64,000 nucleotides of DNA from Candidatus Sulfotelmatobacter sp. (lineage in GTDB: Bacteria > Acidobacteriota > Terriglobia > Terriglobales > Acidobacteriaceae): positions 1 to 64,000 of the forward strand of contig JAOAPI010000046.1 of NCBI GenBank assembly GCA_025462865.1, read 5' to 3'. Positions within the stretch are counted from its first letter, which is position 1, and each line of letters begins with the position of its first letter. The position numbers and the translations under genes were made by a program. Positions 52,115 to 61,679 of the stretch are shown here, one piece after another. Below the pieces are notes generated by a model. That model was not told the origin of the DNA. It searched no databases and worked only from the letters and a program-made list of their open reading frames with translations.

Positions 52115-55100
52115 CTACTTCGCTCCCAATCCGTCCTTCTCGTGATAATTCGGATACACCGGCCTCTGATATTTCGGAAGCGGATGCTCTTTCAACTGCT
52201 GCAGCACGACCTCAATCGCTTTGTCGAGTTGGGCATCGTGTCCCTGGCGGTAGGCCGCGGGATCCAGATCGACTTCAATGTCTGGAGGAACTCCATGGTT
52301 CTCCACCTCCCAATCGCCGTTAAGGCCGTAGATTGCGGCACGCGGCGCGGTGACATGACCGCCATCGATCAGTTCTGGATAGCCGCCAATCCCAACCAGG
52401 CCGCCCCATGTTCTCTTGCCAATCAGCGGTCCCAGCGCAGCCTTGCGGAAGTACCACGGCAGCGCGTCGCCGCCAGACCCTGACATTTCGTTGATGATCA
52501 TTACCTTCGGACCGTAGATCGCCGCCGACGGACTCGACCAGTCATGGCCTTCGCGCGTGACCACCTTGCTCATAATCGGCCGCCGTAAATAATCGACAAC
52601 GTAATCGGCGAGCTGGCCGCCTTCGTTGAATCTTTCATCGATGATCGCCGCCTCTTTGCCCACCTGCGAGAAAAAATAACGGTTGAAGCTGGTGTAGCCT
52701 CCACCTCCCGTATTCGGCATGTAGACGTATGCCACGCGACCCCCGGTCGCCTTGTCCACCGCGCGGCGATTGCCTTCAATCCACGCCAGGTGGCGTAGAT
52801 TTTCTTCGCTTTCAACCGGTACCACCGTGACCTCGCGCGCGTCCTTAGCATCCGGATTCGCGCCGATCTTCAGCACTACCTGCTTGCCCGCTGTCTCCTC
52901 AAAGAAGCTATAGATGTTGTCCTGCGCGTGCAGCTCTCGCCCATTCACCGCCAGAATGTAATCGCCAGACTTCGCGTTGACGCCCGGCTGCGTTAGTGGC
53001 GCCTGCAAACCCGGATTCCAGTTTTCTCCGTCATACACCTTCGCAATGCGGTAACGACCGTTCTCAAGGCTGTAGTCGGCGCCGAGCAGTCCGCCCTTCA
53101 CTTTCTTCGGCTCCGGCTGTTCTCCACCACCCACGAACATGTGGCCCACTGTGAGCTCGCCCAGGCACTCCTGAAACAAATAGGTGAGCTCTTCGCGAGA
53201 CGCAATGCCCTCCAGATACGGCTCATATTTCTTCTTCGCCTTTTCCAGATCGAGTCCGTGATAGTGAGGATCATAAAAAAAGTCGCGTTCGATCCGCCAC
53301 GTTTCGTTATAAATCTGTTTCCACATGGCTCGCGGTTCAACGTAAACCTCCCAGCCATCCAGCTTTAGTGGTCCGAGGCCAGGCTTAGGCGGCCCGCCGG
53401 GACTGGGCGCTTCCTCGGCTGATGCCGTCGCCCACGCCTCACCTTTGCGGTAAAGAATTTTGTCGCCGTCGAAGGAAACCGCGAAGTCGTTGACTTCCTC
53501 GATCCATTTGTCGACCTTGCGCTTACTTAAATCAAATTTCTGAATTGTCGTCGGCAAGTTTTGCTGGTCGTCTTCCGTCACAACACTCGGAGCCTCTTGC
53601 AGAAATAAAATGCCCGACTTCCCCGACAGCATATTGGTGTAATTCTTTGCTGGAATCGGTAGGGAGAGAATGCGCTGGCCGATTCCCTCTCGATCAATCT
53701 TCACAACTACCGGTTCATCTTTCGTGTCCTTGTCCTTGTCCTTATCCTTGCCGTCTTTGTGGGAATCCCTGTCCGCGGATTTTTCCCCAGCTTTGCCTTT
53801 ATCTTTCTCCTTTTGCTTATCTTTAGTTTTGTCTTTATCTTTGTCGGAATCTTTATCCGAAGACCTACCCTTGTCAGCCGCGCCGGCTTTCTCCTCATCG
53901 CTTTCTGGCGCCAATGGTGACGGCAAGTCCTTGTTCAGCACGACGACATATGCGCTGCGAGAAACCCGGTGCTCGTCGCTGGACATGTCTAGTCCCGCCG
54001 TTGAAAGCCCAACGTCAGTCGATGCCGTGAAGTAAAGATACTTTCCGTTTTTATCGAAGCTGGGATAAACCGCATCGCTCATCCCATCGGTGATCTGGAA
54101 AGCCTTGCTCTGCTCCAGCGAATAAACAAACACCGCGTGCAATCCGCTGGGGAGTTGCCTGGCGTAGGCGACCCACTTGCTGTCCGGGGCCCATGTCTGG
54201 CCGAGTTGCGTCGGACCGAAACCTCCGAAGTAATCGGAATCAATCAGCTTCGGCTGAGCATTGTCAATATCGACGTACCAGAGATTCAAGCGCTTGTCAG
54301 AATAGGCGATCTTCTTGCTGTCGGGCGACCACGTCGGACCGTAGAAAAACGACGGCGGATTGCCCAGACTGATGTGGCGCACTTCGCCCAGGCCGTTTTG
54401 CCCGCGGACACATAACTCGTATTCGCCGTGCTCGTCCGAAAAGTAAGCGATGGATTTTCCATCCGGCGACCACGCAGGATCGCGATCGGCCGCCGCCGGA
54501 CTTCGCGTCAGGTTACGGATATCGCCTTTATCGGTGGGCACCGTGAAAATTTCTCCCCAAGCCTCAAACACGGCGCGCGCCCCGGTAGGGGAAATTCCAA
54601 AATTCTGAATGCGCTTGGGTTCGACCTTGGCAAAATGCGGCCGCACCGCATCCAGATCTCCATCCACATGAATCGAAACATTTTTCGCCTGATGCGTATT
54701 CACGTCATAGAGCTTGATCGCTCCAAACTGCTCGATGACAATGGCATCCGGGCCCGCCGATGCGGTTTTGAAATCCAGACCATCGCTGTGCAGAGCTTCC
54801 GACACTTGCTTTGTCTTGCTGTCGTAAGCAAACAAACTCACCGGACCATTGCGGTCTGAAAGAAAATAAATCGTATCGCCCACCCACATGGGATAGTGGT
54901 CATTCGAATTCTCCCGCGGAACCTTCACCACGCTCGAATCTTTCAAATCAGCAATCCAGATAGGCGTAGTCTGCCCGCCGTGGTAACGCTTCCAGGCCGC
55001 TTGCCATTGCGGATGCGGTACATACGCCAGGTGAGAGCCGTCCGGAGAGAAAGAGGTCTCCTCGCCAATAGGAACCGGCAGTTTCGTGGGAAAGCCACCC

Positions 55101-55561
55101 TCCACAGGCACGGTATATAGTTGGTCCTCGAAGTGGCGGAAGCTGCTGCCCCACGAGTTGAACAAAATCTGCTTGCCGTCCGGCGTCCACCCCAGAACCT
55201 CTTCGTCCGCTGGATGGAACGTAAGCCGCCGCGGCACGCCTCCCCCAGCCGCGACCACATAGACATCGCGGTTCCCCTCATACTCGCCGGTAAAAGCAAT
55301 CATCGTTCCATCCGGAGAAAAACTAGGCACCGTTTCAACGCCAACACCAGATGTGATCCGCCGCGCATCGCCCCCATCGCGGCTCACGATCCAGAGATCG
55401 CCGCCATAGTTAAATACAATCTGCGTCTTGCTCACAGTCGGAAAGCGCAACAGCAATCGCGCATCGCTCTGAGCAAAAGAGGCTAAAGGGAAAACTGAAA
55501 GCAGAAATGTCAGGATCAGGATCAAGATCGGGGCGAACACCCCCCGGAGGGCTCTGCGCAT
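52115..55561 (-). CDS. Tricorn-like S41 protease with Lys/Asp-rich insert
   Basis: This 1148-residue exported protease has a signal peptide (LILILTFLLSVFPLASFAQ), N-terminal beta-propeller repeats (FSPDGTMIAFTGEYEGNRDV, WSPDGKSIAYFSDEHGEYEL), a second propeller, a low-complexity insert at about residues 552-617 (runs of KDKDKDK), then a PDZ domain (KSGDYILAVNGRELHAQDN) and the C-terminal protease with catalytic Ser in NEMSGSGGDALPW. Tricorn degrades peptides of 6-12 residues from upstream proteases. This is the bacterial periplasmic form. Confidence 0.93.
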   Translation of the reverse strand: MRRALRGVFAPILILILTFLLSVFPLASFAQSDARLLLRFPTVSKTQIVFNYGGDLWIVSRDGGDARRITSGVGVETVPSFSPDGTMIAFTGEYEGNRDVYVVAAGGGVPRRLTFHPADEEVLGWTPDGKQILFNSWGSSFRHFEDQLYTVPVEGGFPTKLPVPIGEETSFSPDGSHLAYVPHPQWQAAWKRYHGGQTTPIWIADLKDSSVVKVPRENSNDHYPMWVGDTIYFLSDRNGPVSLFAYDSKTKQVSEALHSDGLDFKTASAGPDAIVIEQFGAIKLYDVNTHQAKNVSIHVDGDLDAVRPHFAKVEPKRIQNFGISPTGARAVFEAWGEIFTVPTDKGDIRNLTRSPAAADRDPAWSPDGKSIAYFSDEHGEYELCVRGQNGLGEVRHISLGNPPSFFYGPTWSPDSKKIAYSDKRLNLWYVDIDNAQPKLIDSDYFGGFGPTQLGQTWAPDSKWVAYARQLPSGLHAVFVYSLEQSKAFQITDGMSDAVYPSFDKNGKYLYFTASTDVGLSTAGLDMSSDEHRVSRSAYVVVLNKDLPSPLAPESDEEKAGAADKGRSSDKDSDKDKDKTKDKQKEKDKGKAGEKSADRDSHKDGKDKDKDKDTKDEPVVVKIDREGIGQRILSLPIPAKNYTNMLSGKSGILFLQEAPSVVTEDDQQNLPTTIQKFDLSKRKVDKWIEEVNDFAVSFDGDKILYRKGEAWATASAEEAPSPGGPPKPGLGPLKLDGWEVYVEPRAMWKQIYNETWRIERDFFYDPHYHGLDLEKAKKKYEPYLEGIASREELTYLFQECLGELTVGHMFVGGGEQPEPKKVKGGLLGADYSLENGRYRIAKVYDGENWNPGLQAPLTQPGVNAKSGDYILAVNGRELHAQDNIYSFFEETAGKQVVLKIGANPDAKDAREVTVVPVESEENLRHLAWIEGNRRAVDKATGGRVAYVYMPNTGGGGYTSFNRYFFSQVGKEAAIIDERFNEGGQLADYVVDYLRRPIMSKVVTREGHDWSSPSAAIYGPKVMIINEMSGSGGDALPWYFRKAALGPLIGKRTWGGLVGIGGYPELIDGGHVTAPRAAIYGLNGDWEVENHGVPPDIEVDLDPAAYRQGHDAQLDKAIEVVLQQLKEHPLPKYQRPVYPNYHEKDGLGAK

Positions 55562-55686
55562 GTTGAACTCCTGAAAATTCCTCGATGGGTGACCGGAAAT
55601 CTTAGTGCGCCGTAGGCAACATGGTCAAATTTTCTCAACTTCGCGAATCTTCGTCTCTTTCGTCGAGGAGGTTAGGTTTCCAAGTC

Positions 55687-56952
55687 TTACGGCGTTTTCG
55701 TCTTCTTTCCTGGCAACCCCGCCGGATTCTCGTGCGTGCGTTCGCGGAAGCTTCCCCGCATTCCCGCCGCCAGGGAAATGCTCGACTCACCGAACTTGTC
55801 GCGCAGGCGATCGGCTACCGCCAGCGCATCTTTCCATCGTTGCTGCCGCCCACCTTCGAGCAAGCTGATCTGCTCTGCCTGCCCCTCAAATGACGAGGCC
55901 TGCACTCCTAGAAGGCGCACTTCTCTCCCGGGCTTCCAATTCTTGCAAAATAGTGTTCGCGCCTGCTCGAAGATCTCGCCATCAAGTTGAGTAGGCGACG
56001 GCAAAGTATGGGCGCGAGTGATCGTTGTGAAATCCTTGTAACGCAGCTTAAGCTGAATGGTGCGCGCGTAAAATTTCGATTCCCTCAACCGTCGCGCTAC
56101 CATTTCTGAAAGCCGCATCAGAGTCGCTTCCAGCTGTCTCGCATCCGCGGTATCGTCGTTGTAAGTGTGTTCGTGACTGATGGATTTCGCGTCGGAATCG
56201 GCCCCAACCTCGGAATCGAACCATCCGCCAGCATCTTTACCGCGCGCTTTCCCAGCGAGCGCCAGCCCCCATTTTCCGAACCGTTCTTCCAGTTCAGATT
56301 CTTCCAGCCGTGCCAGATCTCCGACCTTCTTGATTCCTAATTTATGGAGATGACTCTCCATCACTTTGCCAACTCCCGGAATCTCACGTACGTCCAGCGG
56401 CGCAAGAAACTTCGATTCTTCGCCCGGAACAATCCAGAGCACCCCGTTGGGTTTAGCTTGCGCGGAAGAAACTTTCGCAATCAGCCTCGACGATCCAATG
56501 CCGATCGAACAATTCAGGCCAGTTTCTTCTTTCATCCGTTGGTGCAACTTGTGCGCCGCTCGCAACGGCGGACCGTGCAGGCGCGCCGTCCCCGTCATGT
56601 CGAGGTAAGCTTCGTCAATGGAAGCCATTTCCACTTGCGGCGAGAATGCCGTAAGCACTTTGAAAACTTTTTCGGAGCACTCGCGATAACGCTCCGGGTG
56701 GCCATCAACAAAAATGGCCTGCGGGCACAACTTCGCCGCCGTTCTTAGCGGCAAGGCCGAATGCACGCCAAACTTCCGAGCCTCATACGACGCCGCCGAA
56801 ACCACCCCGCGCTCGTGCCGCTGCCCGCCAACCACGACAGCTTTGCCTTTTAGGGAAGGATCGTGCAATTCTTCCACCGACACGAAGAACGCATCCATGT
56901 CGACATGAAAGATGGTTCGGGCGAACCCAGGCAGTTGAGATGCAGCAGACAT
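55687..56952 (-). CDS. dinB: DNA polymerase IV
   Basis: A Y-family error-prone translesion polymerase. This 421-residue protein has catalytic motifs FHVDMDAFFVSVEELHDP and MASIDEAYLDMTG, the steric-gate region, helix-hairpin-helix LDVREIPGVGKVMESHLHKL, and a little-finger domain (ARTIQLKLRYKDFTTITRAH). The C-terminal tail beyond the little finger is basic (PGKKTKTP), without a clear beta-clamp motif. No LexA box was identified upstream. Confidence 0.95.
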   Translation of the reverse strand: MSAASQLPGFARTIFHVDMDAFFVSVEELHDPSLKGKAVVVGGQRHERGVVSAASYEARKFGVHSALPLRTAAKLCPQAIFVDGHPERYRECSEKVFKVLTAFSPQVEMASIDEAYLDMTGTARLHGPPLRAAHKLHQRMKEETGLNCSIGIGSSRLIAKVSSAQAKPNGVLWIVPGEESKFLAPLDVREIPGVGKVMESHLHKLGIKKVGDLARLEESELEERFGKWGLALAGKARGKDAGGWFDSEVGADSDAKSISHEHTYNDDTADARQLEATLMRLSEMVARRLRESKFYARTIQLKLRYKDFTTITRAHTLPSPTQLDGEIFEQARTLFCKNWKPGREVRLLGVQASSFEGQAEQISLLEGGRQQRWKDALAVADRLRDKFGESSISLAAGMRGSFRERTHENPAGLPGKKTKTP

Positions 56953-57013
56953 GCAGAACGAATTCTAGCAGCCGAACGAAACGGCGGAGACCGATATAAT
57001 ACTGGAAGGCTGG

Positions 57014-57038
57014 TCATCCCGAACGTAGCGACGGAATC
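57014..57038. repeat. Copy 3 of the TCATYCCG...GGAATC intergenic repeat
   Basis: A 25-base sequence (begins TCATCCCGAACGTAG, ends CGGAATC) in the gap between the glgA stop and the dinB start. It aligns with the copies at 22774 and 28187 without gaps. Confidence 0.55.
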
Positions 57039-57048
57039 AAAGTGGGCT

Positions 57049-58527
57049 CTACGCCAGCACCTTTTCCAGCACCGGCGTCACTCCCCGCGCCTGACGCACT
57101 CGCTCATAAATCTTGCCGTACTCGCGCGCCGAAGCGTTCCAGGAGAAATCCTTGTTCATGCCATTGCGCATCAGCACCTGCCACGAGGTCTGATCGCGAA
57201 ACGCCTGCAGCGCCTGCTTGATCGTCAGCAGCAGCGATTCGCCGTTGTACTCAGTAAACTTGAATCCCGTACCTTTGCCTGAGCGCGCATCCCACGGCTC
57301 AATCGTATCGTCCAGACCACCCGTAGCTCGCACAATCGGCACAGTGCCGTATTTCAAACTGTAGATCTGATTCAACCCGCACGGCTCATACTTCGAAGGC
57401 ATCAGGAACATGTCGGACCCAGCCTCGATCTTGTGCGCAATCGCATTGTCATAAGCCACTTTGACGGCAATCTTGTTAGGAAATTGCTTGTTGAGCCGCA
57501 CAAACATTTCTTCATACTGCTTGTCGCCCGCTCCCAGCGCTACTACGATCATTTCCTCGCGCGCCAGCCGGTCCATGATTTGCGCGATCAGATCGAAACC
57601 TTTTTGAGCCGCAAAGCGAGACACGATGCCGATTACCGGCACCTTCGGATCGGCGTTGCTCACCCCGAACGCCGCCAGCAGATCCTTTTTGCAAAGCGCC
57701 TTGCCCGCCAGATCCTGCGGAGAATATTTCGCCACGATGAATTTGTCAGCCTGCGGGCTCCACTCGTCATAGTCCACGCCATTCAAAATCCCGGTCACAG
57801 TCGCCGCGCGGTCGCGCAGCACACCCTCCAGCCCAAACCCGTACTCGGCAGTCTGAATCTCCTGGCTGTACTTGCGGCTGACGGTGGTGACGTAGTCGGA
57901 ATAAGTGAGCGCGCCCTTCAGAAAATTTACCTGGCCAAAAAATTCCATCTTTGACATCGTGAACAAATCCCAGGGCAGCATCAACAACGGCAGCGTCTCC
58001 GGCGGAAACAAGCCCTGATAACCCATATTGTGGATGGTGAACACGGTTCCTACATCGCGGAACGCTGGGTCCTCCGCATATACTGTTTTCAGCAACACCG
58101 GCACCAGCGCCGACTGCCAATCGTGGCAATGGAAAACCTGCGGCACTCCAAGGATTTTCGTCGCTTCCAGCACCGCGCGGGAGAAAAGCGCGAACCGCTC
58201 CGCGTTATCCGGATAATCGCCCGCCGGGGTTCCGTAAAGCGCGTCGCGATCAAAGTACTCAGGGTAGTCGACGAAGTAGAACTTCACCCCAGACTGGCTT
58301 CCCCCTGCCACAACGGAAGCGAAGCGATACCTATCGTCAAACGGAATAGTGATGCTCTTCACCACAACGCTTGGCTCTGCCAATTTGGTTTGGCGGTAGC
58401 GAGGCAGATAAACGCTCACTTGGTGCCCCAGGGCTGCTAAAGCCCGCGGCAATGCCCCTACCACATCGGCCAAACCGCCAGTTTTGGAAAATGGCACGCC
58501 TTCTGAAGCAACAAATGCGATATGCAT
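57049..58527 (-). CDS. glgA: Glycogen synthase (ADP-glucose type)
   Basis: A GT5 glycosyltransferase that extends alpha-1,4-glucan from ADP-glucose. This 492-residue protein has the N-terminal KTGGLADVVGALPRAL motif, FHCHDWQSALVPVLL, TIHNMGYQGLFPP, and C-terminal PSKYEPCGLNQIYSLKYGTV with the catalytic Glu. AGGAGG precedes the ATG. No glgB or glgC is adjacent. Confidence 0.95.
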   Translation of the reverse strand: MHIAFVASEGVPFSKTGGLADVVGALPRALAALGHQVSVYLPRYRQTKLAEPSVVVKSITIPFDDRYRFASVVAGGSQSGVKFYFVDYPEYFDRDALYGTPAGDYPDNAERFALFSRAVLEATKILGVPQVFHCHDWQSALVPVLLKTVYAEDPAFRDVGTVFTIHNMGYQGLFPPETLPLLMLPWDLFTMSKMEFFGQVNFLKGALTYSDYVTTVSRKYSQEIQTAEYGFGLEGVLRDRAATVTGILNGVDYDEWSPQADKFIVAKYSPQDLAGKALCKKDLLAAFGVSNADPKVPVIGIVSRFAAQKGFDLIAQIMDRLAREEMIVVALGAGDKQYEEMFVRLNKQFPNKIAVKVAYDNAIAHKIEAGSDMFLMPSKYEPCGLNQIYSLKYGTVPIVRATGGLDDTIEPWDARSGKGTGFKFTEYNGESLLLTIKQALQAFRDQTSWQVLMRNGMNKDFSWNASAREYGKIYERVRQARGVTPVLEKVLA

Positions 58528-58660
58528 GAACCCTCCTCAGCAAGACCCGCTTTTCGCGGGCACGATATGATGGAATGTATTTCGCGGGAACAACTGTCCC
58601 GCGCAAAAGTTCGGACGCGGGCAACTTTTCAGTCTATAGCCCGAGGAAAAGAGGGTCAAC

Positions 58661-59539
58661 GTGCCGAAGGTCGTCTCCACTCGCCGTCCCCAGCATAAGC
58701 CCAAATTGGGACAGCACTTCCTCGCCGACGACGGTTTTGCCTTGCAAATCGTCGACGCTCTCGGCGATGTTTCGCAGCACACTGTGCTCGAAATCGGCCC
58801 CGGCCGCGGCGTCCTCACTTCCCTGCTCGCCAAGCGCGCGCGCCGCCTCATCGCCGTCGAACTGGACCGAGTTCTCGCCGCTCAGCTTCGCCTGCGTTTC
58901 GGAATGTTTTCCAACGTCGAGGTGATCGAGGCAGATATTCTCTCCGTCGACGTCGACTCTCTCTTTGGACCCAAGCCCGGCCTGCGCCGCCCCGGCATCG
59001 AATTCAAACCCACGCCCGCCAAAGTCATCGGAAATCTGCCTTACTACATTACGTCTGATATCCTTCTGCGTTTATTTGACTATTCTTCGTACTTTGATAC
59101 GCTCGTTCTCCTCGTTCAGCGCGAGGTCGCAGACCGCATTGCCGCCGAACCTGGCGGCCGCGACTATGGCCTGCTCTCTGCTACTGCGCAACTCAATGCC
59201 CGCGTCGAAAAGCTTTTCACTCTTCCCCCAGACGCTTTCGCGCCACCTCCCAAGGTGCATTCCACCGCTCTTAGGCTTACTATGGCGCCCCGCTATCAAA
59301 AGCTTGGACTCGAGACGGATGGCCGGATAAACCATGGCTTTATAGATTTCCTAAAGCTCTCGTTTGCTCAGAAGCGCAAAACTCTTTGGAACAATCTCAA
59401 GTCAAACTACGCGGAGCCCGATCTGCGCGCGGCTTTGAATAAGGCAAAAATAAAACCCGCCGCGCGCGCCGAGACCTTGAGTCTGGAACAGAGTGCCGCA
59501 TTGTTTCGCGCCTTGCGAAACTCCCGCGGCGCCTCGTAG
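58661..59539 (+). CDS. ksgA: 16S rRNA (A1518/A1519) dimethyltransferase
   Basis: Dimethylates two adjacent adenines near the 3' end of 16S rRNA. This 292-residue protein has KLGQHFLADD, SAM-binding VLEIGPGRGVLTSLLA, catalytic VIGNLPYYITSDILLRLF, VQREVADRI and the C-terminal KLSFAQKRKTLWNNLK. Start is GTG 58661 with GAGGG upstream. A 10-residue insert rich in Pro and Arg (LRRPGIEFKPTPA) precedes the catalytic motif. Confidence 0.96.
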   Translation: MPKVVSTRRPQHKPKLGQHFLADDGFALQIVDALGDVSQHTVLEIGPGRGVLTSLLAKRARRLIAVELDRVLAAQLRLRFGMFSNVEVIEADILSVDVDSLFGPKPGLRRPGIEFKPTPAKVIGNLPYYITSDILLRLFDYSSYFDTLVLLVQREVADRIAAEPGGRDYGLLSATAQLNARVEKLFTLPPDAFAPPPKVHSTALRLTMAPRYQKLGLETDGRINHGFIDFLKLSFAQKRKTLWNNLKSNYAEPDLRAALNKAKIKPAARAETLSLEQSAALFRALRNSRGAS

Positions 59540-59600
59540 CATAAGGTCAAGAGTCCGTTGCTCTTTTCGAGAACTTCTCTTATCGGAGAAGACTACCCCG

Positions 59601-60428
59601 ATGACCGCGACCCCCATCCGCCATCCCGCCGTCGCCGGACGGTTCTATCCCAGCGGTCCCGAAGTTTTGCGCGAAGAAGTCCGCAGCTACCTCACTCGCC
59701 GCCAGGAAATAAAAAAGATTCGCGCCTTTGGCTGCCTCGCCCCGCACGCGGGCTACATGTATTCCGGCCATGTGGCTGGAGCCGTATTTGCGGCGATCGA
59801 GATTCCGGATCTCTGTTTGATCCTGTGCCCGAACCACACCGGCGTGGGTCATCCACTCGCAATCATGAGCGAAGGCGCATGGCAAACTCCGCTGGGTAAT
59901 GTTCCCATCGACAACAACTTCGCCACCGCACTCAAGCAGGCCTGTCAACTTCTGCAGGAAGATTCTTCCGCTCACCGGAACGAGCACGCGGTTGAAGTCG
60001 AGTTGCCATTCCTGCAATCTCTGCAACCCAATCTCAAATTTGTTCCCATCGCGCTGGGTACGTCGCAGTTCGAAGCCCTTGAGCAACTCGGCAATGCCAT
60101 TGCGGACGTCATTAAGGAGCATAACGGACGCGTACTGATCATTGCCTCCAGCGACATGAATCATTACGAATCCGACGCCACCACGCGGCTGAAAGATCAC
60201 ATTGCAATTGAACCCATGCTGCTCCTCGATGCCCGAGTTCTCTACAACGCAGTCATCCAAAACAACATCAGCATGTGCGGCTTCGGCCCGGCTATCGCCA
60301 TGCTCACCGCAGCAAAAAAGCTCGGCGCAAAAGGCGCCGAGCTTGTAGAGTACGCAACTTCAGGCGATATTTCCGGCGACCGCGACCTGGTCGTCGGCTA
60401 TGCCGGCATCATCGTTCCTGCACGCTAG
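59601..60428 (+). CDS. amrB: MEMO1-family protein (AmmeMemoRadiSam protein B)
   Basis: This 275-residue protein of the MEMO family has the start IRHPAVAGRFYPSGPEVLRE, metal-like His in LAPHAGYMYSGHVAGAVF, LCPNHTGVGHPLAIM, ASSDMNHYES and a YAGII ending. Usually encoded with AmmeR and a radical SAM partner; neither is adjacent. ATG 59601 has GGAGA upstream; the frame extends to 59493 inside ksgA. Its stop overlaps that of the convergent neighbour by CTAG. Confidence 0.92.
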   Translation: MTATPIRHPAVAGRFYPSGPEVLREEVRSYLTRRQEIKKIRAFGCLAPHAGYMYSGHVAGAVFAAIEIPDLCLILCPNHTGVGHPLAIMSEGAWQTPLGNVPIDNNFATALKQACQLLQEDSSAHRNEHAVEVELPFLQSLQPNLKFVPIALGTSQFEALEQLGNAIADVIKEHNGRVLIIASSDMNHYESDATTRLKDHIAIEPMLLLDARVLYNAVIQNNISMCGFGPAIAMLTAAKKLGAKGAELVEYATSGDISGDRDLVVGYAGIIVPAR

Positions 60429-60748
60429 TTGTGATGCTCGTGCTCTTCGTGTTCTTCGTGATTGTGCCGCCAGTTCCAATACGCCCGTCGTTCATTTCGC
60501 TTTAGCCGGTCATAGTCCACATAAGCCTCGTGCCGCCCTTCCAGCCAGCCCCGGTACGCCCTATCCTCACGGTTATCCCAGTTGTGATAGTCCTTGTGGT
60601 AAGGGTCATAGACGCGGCGGTTTTCCCGCTCGCGCTCGCGTTCACGTTCTTCGTGATCTTGCGCGACCACGGGTCTGGCGATTGCCAGCGGCATTCCCAA
60701 CGCCGCCGTCAATAGAATGGTGCCCAAATGGCGATATCCACGATGCAT
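60425..60748 (-). CDS. Secreted small protein with Arg/Glu and His/Glu-rich segments
   Basis: This 107-residue protein has a signal peptide (LGTILLTAALGMPLAIA), a charged Arg/Glu stretch (EERERERERENRR), a Tyr/Trp/Asp-rich middle (VYDPYHKDYHNWDNREDRAY) and a His/Glu tail (HEEHEEHEHHN) that could bind metal. GAGGAAT before the ATG supports the start. Similar small periplasmic proteins occur in this phylum; function unknown. Confidence 0.78.
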   Translation of the reverse strand: MHRGYRHLGTILLTAALGMPLAIARPVVAQDHEERERERERENRRVYDPYHKDYHNWDNREDRAYRGWLEGRHEAYVDYDRLKRNERRAYWNWRHNHEEHEEHEHHN

Positions 60749-60781
60749 GTATTCCTCCGTTTCAGTTTATGGTTTCATTAA

Positions 60782-61060
60782 TTAGACGTTAGCGGCATGA
60801 TCAGCGGCAGCTGGAGTCAGCTGCGCTGCACAGGATTCTGTTTCTGCCTCTTCGTCCCGCGTCGATCCAACCTCAAATCCAAAATTCGTCAGCGCTTGCA
60901 GCTTTTCGCGTAATTCCTGCACCCGGCCCTGCCTTTCGTAGCACTCACTTAAACGGGCATCTGTTAACCCCAGGGGCGAATCCAAAGCTTCCATTTGCTT
61001 GTGTAGCAATTGGAAAATCTCCTGCCGCACGGCCATGATCTCGTCGGCTCTAGCTTGCAT
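60782..61060 (-). CDS. Small hypothetical helical protein
   Basis: A 92-residue frame from ATG 61060 (MQARADEIMAVRQEIFQLLH), helical and charged, with an acidic C-terminus. The start is uncertain; the frame reaches 61108. It has no recognised domain and sits next to other orphans. Composition and absence of rare codons favour a real gene, but this is weak. Confidence 0.5.
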   Translation of the reverse strand: MQARADEIMAVRQEIFQLLHKQMEALDSPLGLTDARLSECYERQGRVQELREKLQALTNFGFEVGSTRDEEAETESCAAQLTPAAADHAANV

Positions 61061-61203
61061 GCGCAGCTCCTGTAAAACACCGTCTCGGAAATCACAGTAC
61101 CCCGGCACGGCGAAACGCCCCTATCCGGTAGAAACTGTATTTGCCGGTGTTTCATCCACCATACCCAAATGTTGTGAGGGGAAATCCAGTCACTTCCTGT
61201 GGA

Positions 61204-61545
61204 TTACTGGGAAGAACGCGACTGAAGCGCTTCGGGATTCCGTTTTTTCCAAATAAGCAGATCAGGATTGCGGCGAGAGAATTCCTCCCAGCTCGATCCC
61301 TCGCTTGCCGCCATCCGTTCGCTGATAAGGGCGAAATATGCGCGCGTGAGGTCTTCCTTGTATAGCTGCGGCTTGCCGCACGCCGTGGCGAATCGCTTCA
61401 GCGCCACTACAAATCTTTCAAGTGCCTCGGCAACGGAATATTCGCATAAATACGCAAACGCCACGCGAACGTGATCTGCGTGATGAAATGCATCGCAGGG
61501 AATCAGGCCTCGCTCGAATTGTCTAATGAGTGCGTTGTTGGTCAC
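61204..61545 (-). CDS. Conserved hypothetical His-rich protein
   Basis: A 113-residue protein of a small conserved family that I know only as hypothetical: LIRQFERGLIPCDAFHHADH, RVAFAYLCEYSVAEALERFV, FALISERMAASEGSSWEEFS. Conserved His and Asp in HHADH suggest metal binding. Start GTG 61545 with AGGTGAT upstream. Stands alone on the minus strand. Confidence 0.72.
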   Translation of the reverse strand: MTNNALIRQFERGLIPCDAFHHADHVRVAFAYLCEYSVAEALERFVVALKRFATACGKPQLYKEDLTRAYFALISERMAASEGSSWEEFSRRNPDLLIWKKRNPEALQSRSSQ

Positions 61546-61679
61546 ACATCACCTAATGACGTAGTCAACTTCTTTGCACGTCTAGTCTTCGACCGCTTCA
61601 AGTGAGTTTCGTATCAGGGCACCTCTTCGAGCGTGCCCTTGTGCACCGGCGTGACCGCGACGTTAGGGGATGAGTTCCT

